Source: CAYNEO01 sp964396245
GTDB lineage: Bacteria; Zixibacteria; MSB-5A5; GN15; FEB-12
Direction of reading: 5' to 3'
DNA length: 51,674 nt
Assembly: GCA_964396245.1 (NCBI GenBank)
Contig: CAYNEO010000027.1
Span: 1-51,674, forward strand
Position numbers and translations under genes: made by a program. Each line of letters begins with the position of its first letter. Position 1 is the first letter of the stretch. The notes beneath the pieces were generated by a model that saw only the letters and a program-made list of their open reading frames with translations, did not search any database and was not told where the DNA came from. This document shows, piece after piece, positions 15,989 through 25,722 of the stretch.

Positions 15989-16027
15989 GCTCAAACGGAT
16001 AAGCCGGCACCGGCACAAATCCCCGCG

Positions 16028-18661
16028 TCAAAAACTGAACCCGGCCTGAAAGTAATACCGGTCCTGATCATCATCGGTGAAGCCGTACCCGAATTCGAAC
16101 GGACCGACAGGTGTATCGAGTGCGATGGAGGCGCCGATACCATGGCGGACATTACTCAATTTCACCTGGTCGATACTCCGGTAAACCTGCCCGAGGTCAT
16201 ACTCGCCGGTTAGATAGAACCGGAACGGCAGCTTGATCCGTAGTTGTTGATTCACCAGGAACATCTTGTCGCCCGACAACTGGTAGGTCCGGTAACCGGC
16301 GAATGAATGAAACCCGCCCATGTAAAACTTCTCCGAGGGCGGCAGGTCGGTGCTCGCCAATCCGATTGAGATTTTCGGATGATAATTGAGGTAGCGCCCC
16401 AGCGGGATGTATGTCTCGAACGACGAAAAGAACCGGGTGTATTCCCTGTCGCCGCCGAGGAATTTGCTCGCCAGCTGTAGTTGAAGCAGGTGGCGATTGC
16501 CGCTCTCCGGGAAAATCCACTGGTCGAATGTCTCCAGCTGCGATTCCAGAAGCAGGCTTGTCAGGTTGAACCGTTCTTCGGCGAGCGTCTGCTCGTACCG
16601 GTACTTGACGCCTTCAATCTCCAGACCGCCCGAAACCGTGCCGAGGCGCGCAATCTGCTGACCGACCAGGACAAACCCGCCCCATTTCCGCTCCCGCCTT
16701 TCATCCACGATTGAACCGTCGGGGGTGAAAATCGAGCGGTCGAGTGAACTGAAAAATGCCCTGAGACGTGTCGTGAGGTAGGTGGAGAAAATGCGATTGG
16801 CGCGAAGCTGTCCGAAATACAACTGGCGGTCCTGCGCATATCGTGCATGCAGAAGATATTCAAGACCAACTCCGAACGCGTCGTCATTGAGGAATTCAAC
16901 GAACTCTTCCGACTGGTAGGCATCATCCCAGTGCCATCCGAACCTCACCTGGGCGTGCTTTTTCTCCTGCACGCCGATCTTTATGATCGCGCCGTCGTCG
17001 TAATGAACGAGATCGACCGTAACCCGGTTGAAAAGATCCGTCCCGTATATATTGGCAATTCCCTGGGAGGCTTTGGCGGTGGAATACGGCTCGCCGACAT
17101 GCAGCGGAAAATAAGAGCGGACAAGCCAGTCGCGGGTAACGTCGTTGTGCTCGACATCGATACGCTTAATTATCGCCTCGTCAACCGGGAGGATAATCTC
17201 GTGAGTATTGAAATTGAATTCGACACCGGACACTTTGGCCAGGTCGTAGCCGGAGCTGTCGTAGAGGTCCTCAACCCGCCGGATACCGGCTCGAATGTCG
17301 TGCGGCGTGATAAGCGTGTCGGTGACATCGAACGCGGCCAGCAGCATTGAATCGCTGAATATCCGGTTACCCTCAAAGATAACGCGTGTGTCCGGTCCGG
17401 GGAGCGAAGGCACAAGCGATATGTCCAGGGTAACCGCATCGTGAGGCAGGGCGCTGACAGTATCGGAAACGAGGGAGTGAATTGTTGCTTCGGTCTGAAA
17501 GACCTCCTCGTTTCGCGTGATCTCTTTCAGATAGTTGACCAACTCTCGACGATTCAGCCGCCTGCCGGTCAAGTCGTTTATGACCGGTCCGCCCGGCAGT
17601 TTCTCCGGGCTTTCGATGGTCATCTGCGCGATGAAGTACGTCACCGTGTCGCTGCGACGCCTGATACGAGCGATAATGCTGTCCGCCGCGGTCAGACCGT
17701 CCTCGTAGCCGAGCGCGATGATCTCTTCCTTCGATTTGAAGCCCATCAGGTTGTATTCGTCGATATGCGGCGCGATCACGTAATCGGCGAGCCCGAGTTC
17801 GGCTTCGAGTCTGTCCGAGGTCATTATCGATGTCACCTGGTTGGCGATATCGATCGGGGTCGATAGCTCGTCTTTGGGCAGGAGGGGGCTCGACGTATTC
17901 ACTGCTACCACAAAAAGCGACGTATCAGTCATGCCGCGGACCACCGAGACCGGTACCGGCGCCACCATGCCGCCGTCCATAAGTACCTGCTGTCCCGATT
18001 CAACGCCGGTAAAGGCGAGCGGGAAAGCCATCGTCGCCCGCATGGCGTCGGCCAGCGACCCGCTGCTGAGAATAACTTTTTCCCCGGAGACTATGTCGGT
18101 GCAGACGGTTTTGAACGGTATCGGCAGCCTGGTAAAGTCGCCGTCAGCCAGGTAATTTGCTTTCACTGTCAGGCGCGTGAGCAGTTCGGTCAATTTCTGA
18201 CCGGCCGTCAGTCCCTGCGGGACGTACGGAGTCAGGCCGTTAAATCGGACTGTCAGCAGGTGTTTCTCGCGCGCCTGCCGCTGGGTGAGGAACATCGAAG
18301 ACCGCGACGGCTGGTTGGAAAACAGGTCCGAGAATTCGATCTGCCCGATCAGTGTGATCAACTGCTCCGGCGTGTAGCCGCAGGCGTACAAACCGCCGAC
18401 AATGCCGCCAATCGAGGTGCCGGAGATCGCCGTCACCTTGATATTCTTTTCCTCGAACGCCTTGAGAATACCGATCGAACTCAGTCCGCGTGCGCCGCCG
18501 CCGGAGAGAGCAAGTCCGACGGAGTACGTCTCGACCGTTGAAGACGGGTCGAGGCCCTCAAGCCCGCCAACCAGGATACGATCATCTGCGCGCGGCTGTG
18601 ACGGAGACAGCGCTGCCAGGGCTATCAGTATGAGGATCAGAGATTTCACTTGCCAAAGCAT
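16028..18661 (-). CDS. Patatin-like phospholipase with POTRA and BamA-type barrel (PlpD-like)
   Basis: 877 residues from the chosen ATG, whose product starts MLWQVKSLILILIALAALSP, a good signal peptide. Residues 48-330 are a patatin domain with oxyanion motif GGGARG (54-59), nucleophile motif GTSIGG (Ser83) and catalytic DGG (Asp229). A POTRA-like region follows (EGNRIFSDSMLLAAFDVTD), then a 16-strand-type barrel ending in YYFQAGFSF, a proper outer-membrane C-terminus. This is the type Vd autotransporter plan of PlpD. Two earlier in-frame ATGs (18709, 18745) exist; the one at 18709 has GGTGA upstream but would touch the divergent gene's start codon. Expected product: a phospholipase at the outer membrane. 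Confidence 0.9.
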   Translation of the reverse strand: MLWQVKSLILILIALAALSPSQPRADDRILVGGLEGLDPSSTVETYSVGLALSGGGARGLSSIGILKAFEEKNIKVTAISGTSIGGIVGGLYACGYTPEQLITLIGQIEFSDLFSNQPSRSSMFLTQRQAREKHLLTVRFNGLTPYVPQGLTAGQKLTELLTRLTVKANYLADGDFTRLPIPFKTVCTDIVSGEKVILSSGSLADAMRATMAFPLAFTGVESGQQVLMDGGMVAPVPVSVVRGMTDTSLFVVAVNTSSPLLPKDELSTPIDIANQVTSIMTSDRLEAELGLADYVIAPHIDEYNLMGFKSKEEIIALGYEDGLTAADSIIARIRRRSDTVTYFIAQMTIESPEKLPGGPVINDLTGRRLNRRELVNYLKEITRNEEVFQTEATIHSLVSDTVSALPHDAVTLDISLVPSLPGPDTRVIFEGNRIFSDSMLLAAFDVTDTLITPHDIRAGIRRVEDLYDSSGYDLAKVSGVEFNFNTHEIILPVDEAIIKRIDVEHNDVTRDWLVRSYFPLHVGEPYSTAKASQGIANIYGTDLFNRVTVDLVHYDDGAIIKIGVQEKKHAQVRFGWHWDDAYQSEEFVEFLNDDAFGVGLEYLLHARYAQDRQLYFGQLRANRIFSTYLTTRLRAFFSSLDRSIFTPDGSIVDERRERKWGGFVLVGQQIARLGTVSGGLEIEGVKYRYEQTLAEERFNLTSLLLESQLETFDQWIFPESGNRHLLQLQLASKFLGGDREYTRFFSSFETYIPLGRYLNYHPKISIGLASTDLPPSEKFYMGGFHSFAGYRTYQLSGDKMFLVNQQLRIKLPFRFYLTGEYDLGQVYRSIDQVKLSNVRHGIGASIALDTPVGPFEFGYGFTDDDQDRYYFQAGFSF

Positions 18662-18709
18662 TTCCCGTGTCGATTCATTAGGTAACGACCAGACGCGCAG
18701 ATATGACAT

Positions 18710-19498
18710 ATGCCGATCACCAGAGCCGAACTGAAAGATATACAATCGCTTCGCACCAAAAAAGGAAGAAAAGAAAAAAAGCGGTTTATCGCGGAGGGTG
18801 TACGGGTTCTCGAAGAAGCCCTGCAGGGTGAATTGGCCCCGGAACGTGTGTTCTATGCGCCCGCGGCTCTCTCGGAGCGCGGTGAAAGGCTTGTAAGTGA
18901 ATTCAGGTCGCGCCGTGTCACGGTGTCAGAAGTTTCGACAAGAGAGCTTAAGGCCATGTCGGACGCCGAAACCACACAGGGCACAGTCGGAGTTTTTCCG
19001 ATTCCCGATTGCAGGTTGGACAAACTTTACCGATCTGAGTATCGTAGACTACTACTGTGCGACGGCCTGGCGGATCCCGGCAACCTGGGAACACTGATCA
19101 GGTCGGCGCTGGCGTTCGAGTTTGATCTGGTGATGGTCACCGAACAGACGGCCGAAGCCTATGCCCCGAAAGTGGTTCGATCTTCGGCCGGAGCCGTTTT
19201 CGGCGTCCCCGTCGCCGAAGTTTCAACCGACGAGTTGCTCTCTTTTGCGGGGCAGCACGATTTGGCGCTGATTGCGGCCGATATACACGGTAAGGACGAT
19301 ATGCCGGCACTCGAACGCACGGTGAAAGAACATCCGTTCGTGCTGGCTGTCGGCTCTGAAGCGAGCGGGGTATCACGGAAGATCCGGGATGGCGCCGGGT
19401 TGCTGATACGGATCGGTCACAGCCCGCGCGTGGAGTCGCTGAATTCGGGCATCGCCGGCTCGATACTGATGAAACAAATATACGATATGCTGAAATAG
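18710..19498 (+). CDS. SpoU/TrmH-family RNA 2'-O-methyltransferase
   Basis: The 262-residue protein has an N-terminal substrate-binding domain (EKKRFIAEGVRVLEEAL; ERVFYAPAAL) and the SPOUT knot domain with motif 1 DPGNLGTLIRSA, motif 2 LAVGSEASGVS and motif 3 ESLNSGIAGSILM. It transfers methyl from S-adenosylmethionine to a ribose 2'-OH in rRNA or tRNA. The domain order is that of RlmB/TsnR-like enzymes; the target cannot be read from sequence. It heads a three-gene plus-strand unit and diverges from the patatin gene with almost no intergenic DNA. Confidence 0.93.
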   Translation: MPITRAELKDIQSLRTKKGRKEKKRFIAEGVRVLEEALQGELAPERVFYAPAALSERGERLVSEFRSRRVTVSEVSTRELKAMSDAETTQGTVGVFPIPDCRLDKLYRSEYRRLLLCDGLADPGNLGTLIRSALAFEFDLVMVTEQTAEAYAPKVVRSSAGAVFGVPVAEVSTDELLSFAGQHDLALIAADIHGKDDMPALERTVKEHPFVLAVGSEASGVSRKIRDGAGLLIRIGHSPRVESLNSGIAGSILMKQIYDMLK

Positions 19499-19507
19499 AG
19501 AAATCTT

Positions 19508-20566
19508 ATGCGAACCTTTCTTCGACCACTGCCGTTCTTATTCCTCTCGCTGATTCTTGCGGGCTCGATTCAGGGCCAGGACATCTATGAACAGGAGAAA
19601 GGATTGTACTCTACAGCCGGACTGACCGACACAGTCAATGTCGGCCGGCAGAACAAGCTGGTCATCAAATCAGCCGCTTCGCTGGCAGGAACAATCAACA
19701 TAAGTGTCGCCGAGCAGGACAAAGTCTCGCTGGTCTATTTCAAAAAAGCCCGGGCGGAGACCCGTTCGCGCGCCATCGATTATATCGACCTGCTGGCCGC
19801 GAGCCTGACGGTGCTTCCGGAACACGTGCGGCTGGAGTTGCGGGCGCCCAATCCCGCCCCGTGGGGCAACGAACTCGAGGCCGGGATGATCGATGTCGAG
19901 TTGATCGTGCCGCGCGGGTTCACGGTCGAACTGGACGCCACCTACTACAATCTTGTCGCGCGGGGACCGCTCAGAGGGATAGTCGTTCAATCGTCGCTGG
20001 GGCGGTTCGATGTCGCCGATGTTACCGAGCAGCTCGAGATCAGCACCAAGAATCGTCGGGTGAAGCTCGAAAATATCAGCGGCAATATCACCGTTTCGAC
20101 CACCAATTCATCGCTGATCGCCACCAACGTCGACTCGCCGCGGGGAACGGCCACGTTCCGAAACGACGGCGGGGATATCAAGATCGACGGTTTCAAGGGA
20201 CAGATCAATGTGAAGAACAGTTTCGGCAAGATCGTGATCTCGCGCTTTTCACCGACCGGCGAGAGCAATTTCATTCGGGATGTATCCGGCCCGATCACAT
20301 TGGATATCACCGATATGTCCAAAGGACAACTGGTGGTCAACAACCGGTATGAAGATATCAATATCACCATCCCGCAGGATTTGAAAGGGTATTTCTCGTT
20401 GGCGGTAGATCAGGACGGTCTCATCGAGGCGATCAATTTCCCGTTCACCACCGACCTCGTGGAGCGGGATCGGCTGAGCCTGTCCTCGGGTTCGGACAAT
20501 GTAGAGATAGTTGGTGCCATACGCGGCACAGGGAATATATATCTGCGTGGAGCTAAAGGAGACTAG
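19508..20566 (+). CDS. Exported DUF4097-like beta-solenoid protein
   Basis: A signal peptide (FLFLSLILAGSIQG) precedes about 330 residues of regular short strands, e.g. RRVKLENISGNITVSTTNSS and GDIKIDGFKGQINVKNSFGK, the pattern of DUF4097/putative adhesins. No cysteines follow the leader, so it is periplasmic or surface-exposed. It starts 9 bases after the methyltransferase and ends 2 bases before the SppA fusion, so it is probably made together with that protease. This is the second solenoid protein of the window, with the GIN protein at 12 kb. Confidence 0.8.
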   Translation: MRTFLRPLPFLFLSLILAGSIQGQDIYEQEKGLYSTAGLTDTVNVGRQNKLVIKSAASLAGTINISVAEQDKVSLVYFKKARAETRSRAIDYIDLLAASLTVLPEHVRLELRAPNPAPWGNELEAGMIDVELIVPRGFTVELDATYYNLVARGPLRGIVVQSSLGRFDVADVTEQLEISTKNRRVKLENISGNITVSTTNSSLIATNVDSPRGTATFRNDGGDIKIDGFKGQINVKNSFGKIVISRFSPTGESNFIRDVSGPITLDITDMSKGQLVVNNRYEDINITIPQDLKGYFSLAVDQDGLIEAINFPFTTDLVERDRLSLSSGSDNVEIVGAIRGTGNIYLRGAKGD

Positions 20567-20568
20567 CA

Positions 20569-22983
20569 TTGCGTTGCAAATTGGTATGGCGTATTGGACT
20601 CATCATATTCATCGGGCTGGCGACCGCAGTGACGGTAACCGCCCAGCGTATTCCCCCTGTCAGGGGAGTCTTTTATTACCAGCCGGCGTCATTCGGCATC
20701 GGTTCGCAGGCGCTGTGGAATAATCCCGCCGGGCTGGGGCGATACCATGCCTCGGGGTTCCAGTTCATGGCGGACATTTCCGACGGAAGCTACGCTAAGA
20801 GCTGGGGAGCCGCCGTACAGGCCGACCGCATGGGCGTCGCCTACCGGTATCTCCATAAGCCCGAAGGGAATTACAAGGAATATATATTTGGCGCCGGTCT
20901 CCCGGTAACGGCCGGCATATTCCTCGGAGGATCATACAGCTATTTTTCTGGCGCTCCGGGAATTTATAACAAGCGGCATTCATGGAATCTCAGCCTGCTG
21001 TCGCAAAGTACGCCGACATTTGCATGGGCGGCCGTCTTCTCGAATCTCAATCGGAGCGAAGTCGACGGCAGGAACAGCGAAATCGAACAACGGTACTCGA
21101 TCGCGTTTCGGTTGCCGAGTTATCCGGTCACGTTCGCGGTCGATATGATGCTCTCCACCCGGACAAAACTAAGCAACGCCGAATATGTCTACCACCTCCA
21201 GACCTTTCCCATACCGGGCCTGTATATCGATGCCAATATCGATTCGCACCAGAACTTCGAGTTCGGTGTTCGGGCCAATCTGCTGAAATACTTTGTCGGC
21301 TCACAGAGCGATTTCAGCTCCGGCGGCCATCACCGGCGAACGACGACTTATGCCGGGGCAACGTCTCTCCGTCAGCCGACGCTCCTTCCGGAACCCGGAA
21401 GGCGTCTGAATCTTTCGGTTTCCGGGTCTGTTCCCGAGAATCCACCGCGCCCGGTTTTTGGCGGGCACAAGACCGCTTTTACGGAGATGATTACCGGCGT
21501 GTACCGGGCGGCCGAGGACCCTTCCATTTCCGAGATGGCGGTCAGCCTCAAGGGGTTGTCACTTGGTTTTGGGCAGGCGCAGGAGCTTCGCGAGGCGATC
21601 CTGTTTTTCCGGAGTAAGGGCAAGCATGCCATTTGCCACCTGAGCTCCCCGAACAATCTCGGTTACTACGTTGCTACGAGCTGCGACAGCATCCTGATTC
21701 CGCCGGTGAGTCAGTTGAATCTGGTCGGACTGCGCGCCGAGCTGACATTTTACGCGGGGACGATGGAAAAGCTCGGTATCAAGGCGGACATCCTGCGAAT
21801 CGGCGACTACAAGACGGCCCCGGAGCGGTATACACGCACCGCGCCGTCCGAGGACAATCGCGAACAGGTCAACCGGCTTCTCGACGTGTTGTATGCCCAG
21901 TTCGCGGACGCTATTGCGGAGGGACGACAAATTTCTGTCGACTCTGCCAAAGCTCTCATCAATGAAGGCCCCTTCACGTCCGCCGAGGCGATGAAATACG
22001 GGCTGGTGGACGGACTCAGTTATCGTGACAACATGACAGGAGAGTATCTTCGGCGCATGCCGGAGATATCCTTTCGTCACTACCGCGCCGACACCCTGAT
22101 CAACACGCGCTGGGGAGAAAAACCGATCATTGCCGTTGTCGTCGCCGAGGGAGATATCGATATCGACGCCTCCGGGCTCAACCCTCTTTCACAGAGCATC
22201 AGCGCCACGCCGGCTGACCTCAAGGCCGGATTCAGCCGGGCGGCCGCCGAGAGTCGGGTCAAAGGCATCATCTTCCGTATCAACTCCCCCGGGGGCCTGG
22301 CGCTGGCCGGCGATGAAATCTATCATGCGGCCGATGAAGCGGCCAGGAAGAAGCCGGTGGTTGTCTCCATGTCCAACGTCGCCGCCTCCGGCGGTTACTA
22401 CATCGCGATGGCGGGCGAGAGGCTTTTTGCCGACCCGGCGACAATAACCGGTTCGATCGGGATCTACGGCGGCAAGCCGGACCTCAGCGGCCTGTTCGAG
22501 AAAATCGATTTACAGACCTTCCTGTACACGCGCGGCAAATACGCCGGGATGATGAGTTGGAGCAGGCCGTTTACCGAGGAAGAAAGGGAGAAGTACTTCT
22601 CTCAGCTGAAAGCCTTCTACGAGTATTTTGTAGACCTGGTCGGTGAGAACCGGCGGTTGCCGGCGGACTCGATCGACCATCTCGGCCGCGGCCGCGTATG
22701 GACCGGCTCGGAAGCTATCCGCTCCGGCCTTGTCGATGACCTCGGCGGTTTGCACAGCGCCATCCGCTATATGGCAGCCCGGCTGGGTCTGAAAGATTAT
22801 GGCGTCGTGATCTATCCTGAGAGACGACCGCTTTTCCTTCTGCCGGGCCGTTCGCTGGTTCAGCCGCTCATATCCATGTTTGCCGGCGATACGAAGGCAG
22901 CAGCAGACGTTGCTGAGAAACTGACGCCGGTCGCCGACGGCGACATCTACGCCCGTATCCCGTATGACATTACTATCGAGTAA
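20569..22983 (+). CDS. sppA: SppA-type serine protease fused to an N-terminal outer-membrane-like domain
   Basis: The start is TTG with AAGGAG 8 bases upstream. Residues 1-25 are a signal peptide. Residues 28-270 show alternating strands and the phrase LWNNPAGLG, typical of PorV/UPF0164/FadL-like barrels. Residues 310-790 are a long-form (67K) SppA: Lys415 in GDYKTAPERY and Ser607 in AASGGYYIAMAG form the Ser-Lys dyad, 192 residues apart as against 200 in E. coli SppA. Known SppA cuts signal peptides from the periplasmic side of the inner membrane; here the N-terminal domain would place it at the outer membrane. The C-terminus (YARIPYDITIE) lacks a barrel signal. Confidence 0.9.
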   Translation: MRCKLVWRIGLIIFIGLATAVTVTAQRIPPVRGVFYYQPASFGIGSQALWNNPAGLGRYHASGFQFMADISDGSYAKSWGAAVQADRMGVAYRYLHKPEGNYKEYIFGAGLPVTAGIFLGGSYSYFSGAPGIYNKRHSWNLSLLSQSTPTFAWAAVFSNLNRSEVDGRNSEIEQRYSIAFRLPSYPVTFAVDMMLSTRTKLSNAEYVYHLQTFPIPGLYIDANIDSHQNFEFGVRANLLKYFVGSQSDFSSGGHHRRTTTYAGATSLRQPTLLPEPGRRLNLSVSGSVPENPPRPVFGGHKTAFTEMITGVYRAAEDPSISEMAVSLKGLSLGFGQAQELREAILFFRSKGKHAICHLSSPNNLGYYVATSCDSILIPPVSQLNLVGLRAELTFYAGTMEKLGIKADILRIGDYKTAPERYTRTAPSEDNREQVNRLLDVLYAQFADAIAEGRQISVDSAKALINEGPFTSAEAMKYGLVDGLSYRDNMTGEYLRRMPEISFRHYRADTLINTRWGEKPIIAVVVAEGDIDIDASGLNPLSQSISATPADLKAGFSRAAAESRVKGIIFRINSPGGLALAGDEIYHAADEAARKKPVVVSMSNVAASGGYYIAMAGERLFADPATITGSIGIYGGKPDLSGLFEKIDLQTFLYTRGKYAGMMSWSRPFTEEEREKYFSQLKAFYEYFVDLVGENRRLPADSIDHLGRGRVWTGSEAIRSGLVDDLGGLHSAIRYMAARLGLKDYGVVIYPERRPLFLLPGRSLVQPLISMFAGDTKAAADVAEKLTPVADGDIYARIPYDITIE

Positions 22984-23015
22984 TGATTTATTAATAACAA
23001 AGTTGCACCAAAAGA

Positions 23016-23041
23016 AAAAGCCCGCTGTCAGGCGGGCTTTT
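23016..23041. terminator. Bidirectional rho-independent terminator
   Basis: AAAAGCCCGC-TGTCAG-GCGGGCTTTT is a perfect 10-base-pair stem with A/T arms on both sides. It sits between the convergent SppA fusion and pilin genes and serves both. Confidence 0.9.
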
Positions 23042-23060
23042 CCTTACTATCGTAAAACCA

Positions 23061-24877
23061 CTACGAGGTGGCTTCATATCCAACGTGTTCCTGTCTCCAG
23101 CCGGTGCGGATAAACACTCTGACCATCGGCGTTTCGGGGGGCAGGTTGGCCGGGTCATCGAGGTCGGTATCGTACATCCAGTTGCGGTCCGGCGGCGTGT
23201 AGTAGATGCCGTTCCACGTGCCGGTTGCCTGTACGGAATTCCAGAGATTGATCGCTGAGCCTTTCCAGTTGAACGTTATTCCGTCCCAGTTTTCAAGAAA
23301 GCGGGGGAGGTTTTCGAAGCCGCCGTTATAATCTGTGGATGTTGTTTCAACATTACCCGTGAGGTACGATACGTTCACGGTTGTCATGACGGCGGGTCGG
23401 TCGTACTTCGTCCAGCCAAACGCAGGATCGGTTTTGTTGTCATCGAAATTGCTGGAAAGATAAGTCAGCGCATCAGCAAGAATAGCCGCCGGCTTCTTGT
23501 TGACTGAATTATAATCTCCAAGCGTGTAGACCGGGTTTTCGCTTGCAATCGTGAGTGCAGCGCCCAATTCTTCGCCGTTGACCAGGCGAAGCGCCGGAAA
23601 GTCACTGCTCGAACCACCAAGCACCTTCTGCGAGTAGTAAATCACGCCATTGTCAGGAGCAAGACCGGAACTATACAACTTATCCATGTCCAGATCTACG
23701 ACATCAACTCCCTCGTTCTCACGTCCGTCGTAGAACTTGTCGGAAGCGCCGCTGATAGCGCCGGCGGCAACCATGTTGGCGGTGACGTCCTGCCAGACGC
23801 CGCCTATGTCCTTGTACCAGGTGCCGTCGATGCACTTCAGGGTCGCCTTGTTTTCGTAAGAGTCACTGTTCCCGCCACCGGCCGGCTCGATCAGTTTGTG
23901 CGGATCGCCAGTATTGCTCAAAGGCAGATTCAGCCTCTCCTGTCCATGGCCGGCGTCCTGTACTCGGCCGCCCCAGCGAGCGGTTGAGGAATCGAACCAG
24001 TTAGGGTCGCCGGCATCGAGCCAGTCGCTGCCCTCTTTCATGTTCTGGTAGTTGCCCAGCGGGTCCTTGATCAGAATGTCGCCGTTATCCACCGTACCGG
24101 GACCCTTGCGCCCGTGAAGGATATCTCCGGCGGCGGTGACATAACTGTCCATATGCAGCGCGTTGCCCGACTGGATGTAGAGGTTGCCGTTAGAGTGGAC
24201 ACGTCCGATCAGGCTCATGAGCGGCCCGGGGGCGATTTCCAGATCGTTGTCATAAAAGACGGCGAACTGAAATATCGGTACCAGCGCCACTTCAAACGCC
24301 TGTGTCAGGCGAATCCTGGCCGGATCAACGGTACTGGTGGCGTCGGCCATCACGGTAAATGACTTTACCATGGCATGCAGGCCAACCAAAGTACCGTGGG
24401 ACAATACCTGGTGCGATGGTACGCCGTCATCCACCGTCCGGTAAACGACATGACAATTGTTGATGTCATACGATCCCGACGGCAGCGTNNNNNNNNNNNN
24501 NNNNNNNNNNNNNNNNNNNNNNNNNNNNNNNNNNNNNNNNNNNNNNNNNNNNNNNNNNNNNNNNNNNNNNNNNNNNNNNNNNNNNNNNCCGTCCGGTAAA
24601 CGACATGACAATTGTTGATGTCATACGATCCCGACGGCAGCGTCGTCGGCGGCAAACCGGTCGCCGTGTACTGGGCCTGAATGGCGGCGGCGGCAGCCTC
24701 GAGTCCGGCCTCGGCGCCGTAGAACGCACGCATTTCCTGAAGCTCGTTACCGGCGATCTGTACCTCGTCATCCGAGGTCGACAGCGCCGCCAGACCGATC
24801 AGGGTCAGCATACCGACCATTATCAGCGCGATAAGGGTCGCCATGCCTCGTTCCGATTTGAAGTATTTGTGTATCAT
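23061..24877 (-). CDS. PilX-like minor pilin-family protein, split by an assembly gap
   Basis: The N-terminus (FKSERGMATLIALIMVGMLT) and the following EMRAFYGAEAGLEAAAAAIQ match PilX_N proteins of type IV pilus assembly. A long secreted domain follows (IGRVHSNGNLYIQSGNALHM; MVRVFIRTGWRQEHVGYEA). A 100-N gap interrupts the frame. Deleting the N run and one copy of the duplicated 55-base flank (155 bases) leaves exactly 554 codons with no stop, so the real protein is 553 residues and intact. As deposited, the two parts lie in different frames. It is the third gene of a PilV-PilW-PilX cluster. Confidence 0.85.
24434..24643. other. Scaffold gap with duplicated 55-base flanks
   Basis: Bases 24434-24488 and 24589-24643 are identical, and 100 N lie between them. 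Equal flanks on both sides of a fixed-size N run mean two contig ends overlap and were joined without merging. No sequence need be missing. Confidence 0.95.
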
Positions 24878-24889
24878 ATCAACCTTCCT

Positions 24890-25711
24890 TTACACTCCGA
24901 GATTGCGTACGCTCACTGATGACGAGTACGTTCGGTAGCGGTACGGGTCATCACTCGTAGGCTCGGCATCCGGGTTTCGTGAGCGCCCCGTAACTGACAT
25001 GATTACTTCCCGCACATCGTCGGTCAGCATAGGAACATCGACAATCATGCCGTTTTTCAGACGGTACTGGAATTGCAGGTCGGTAATATTTTCGGCAAAC
25101 ACCTGCGGCGGACGCCCGCCGATGATGATCATGAGATTCGGATGATTTGGATCGGTCGTGTTGTCCACGTAGAACTTGACCTGCTCCATTGTCACGATAA
25201 TGGCGTCTTTGCCGTATTTTTTCGACAGCACCATGGTGTTATGCTGGAGATGAAGAGCGTCGTCCTGCACGTGCGTGATAAGGAACCATTCACCGCCGCC
25301 GGAGTCGGGTTCGAAAATATACACCCACTGGTCGTCGTGAAAGCACGATATATCCGTGGCGCACTTCAACTCCGCTGATGGAATCGGCATGGCCGTTGCC
25401 AGATAGGTATCGCAGTCGCTGTTTCGGTACGTCAAGGTAATCGTGTCAGGATTGGTGTTGGAAGCTGCAATCGCCTCGAGCCCGTCGGGGAGGTTACTTC
25501 CCGCCATGCGGACATGCTTGGTTATTTCATCGATCGACGCCCGTGCCGCCTGCTGGATTTCGGTAATGTCATCCTGGATCAGGTAATTCTTGTGCTGGGT
25601 GACATACACCTGCATGACGGCCGTCGTTATGACGCCGGTTATGAACACCGCGATCAGCACTTCGAGAAGCGAAATACCGACCTGGGATCTGACTAGTCGT
25701 AAAAGTTTCAT
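24890..25711 (-). CDS. PilW-like minor prepilin
   Basis: The prepilin peptidase site is GISLLEVLIAVFITG, with cleavage after Gly and Glu at position +5 of the mature protein. A PilW-type helix follows (VMQVYVTQHKNYLIQDD, then QQAARASIDEITKHVRMAGS) and then a secreted beta domain with two pairs of cysteines (DCDTYLATAM; LKCATDISCF). The 273 residues fit PilW. It acts with PilV and PilX in starting pilus assembly at the inner membrane. It lies 12 bases before the PilX-like gene. Confidence 0.9.
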   Translation of the reverse strand: MKLLRLVRSQVGISLLEVLIAVFITGVITTAVMQVYVTQHKNYLIQDDITEIQQAARASIDEITKHVRMAGSNLPDGLEAIAASNTNPDTITLTYRNSDCDTYLATAMPIPSAELKCATDISCFHDDQWVYIFEPDSGGGEWFLITHVQDDALHLQHNTMVLSKKYGKDAIIVTMEQVKFYVDNTTDPNHPNLMIIIGGRPPQVFAENITDLQFQYRLKNGMIVDVPMLTDDVREVIMSVTGRSRNPDAEPTSDDPYRYRTYSSSVSVRNLGV

Positions 25712-25722
25712 AGTATCACCAC

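Larger units (their letters stand above)
15305..16027. other. Gene-free stretch of 723 bases
   Basis: It contains, reading leftwards on the minus strand, a strong promoter (15959-15988), an early 9-base-pair hairpin (15907-15933), about 400 bases without a convincing gene, a strong terminator (15520-15548) and then the leader of the 77-residue gene. A plus-strand frame of 87 codons across it overlaps these signals and was rejected. Confidence 0.6.

Noticed and set aside
15739..16002. 87-codon plus-strand frame in the gene-free stretch
   Set aside because: It runs opposite to a strong promoter and hairpin and has no ribosome site.
24365..24611. Two truncated pilin genes around the N run
   Set aside because: They are halves of one gene, separated by an assembly artefact.
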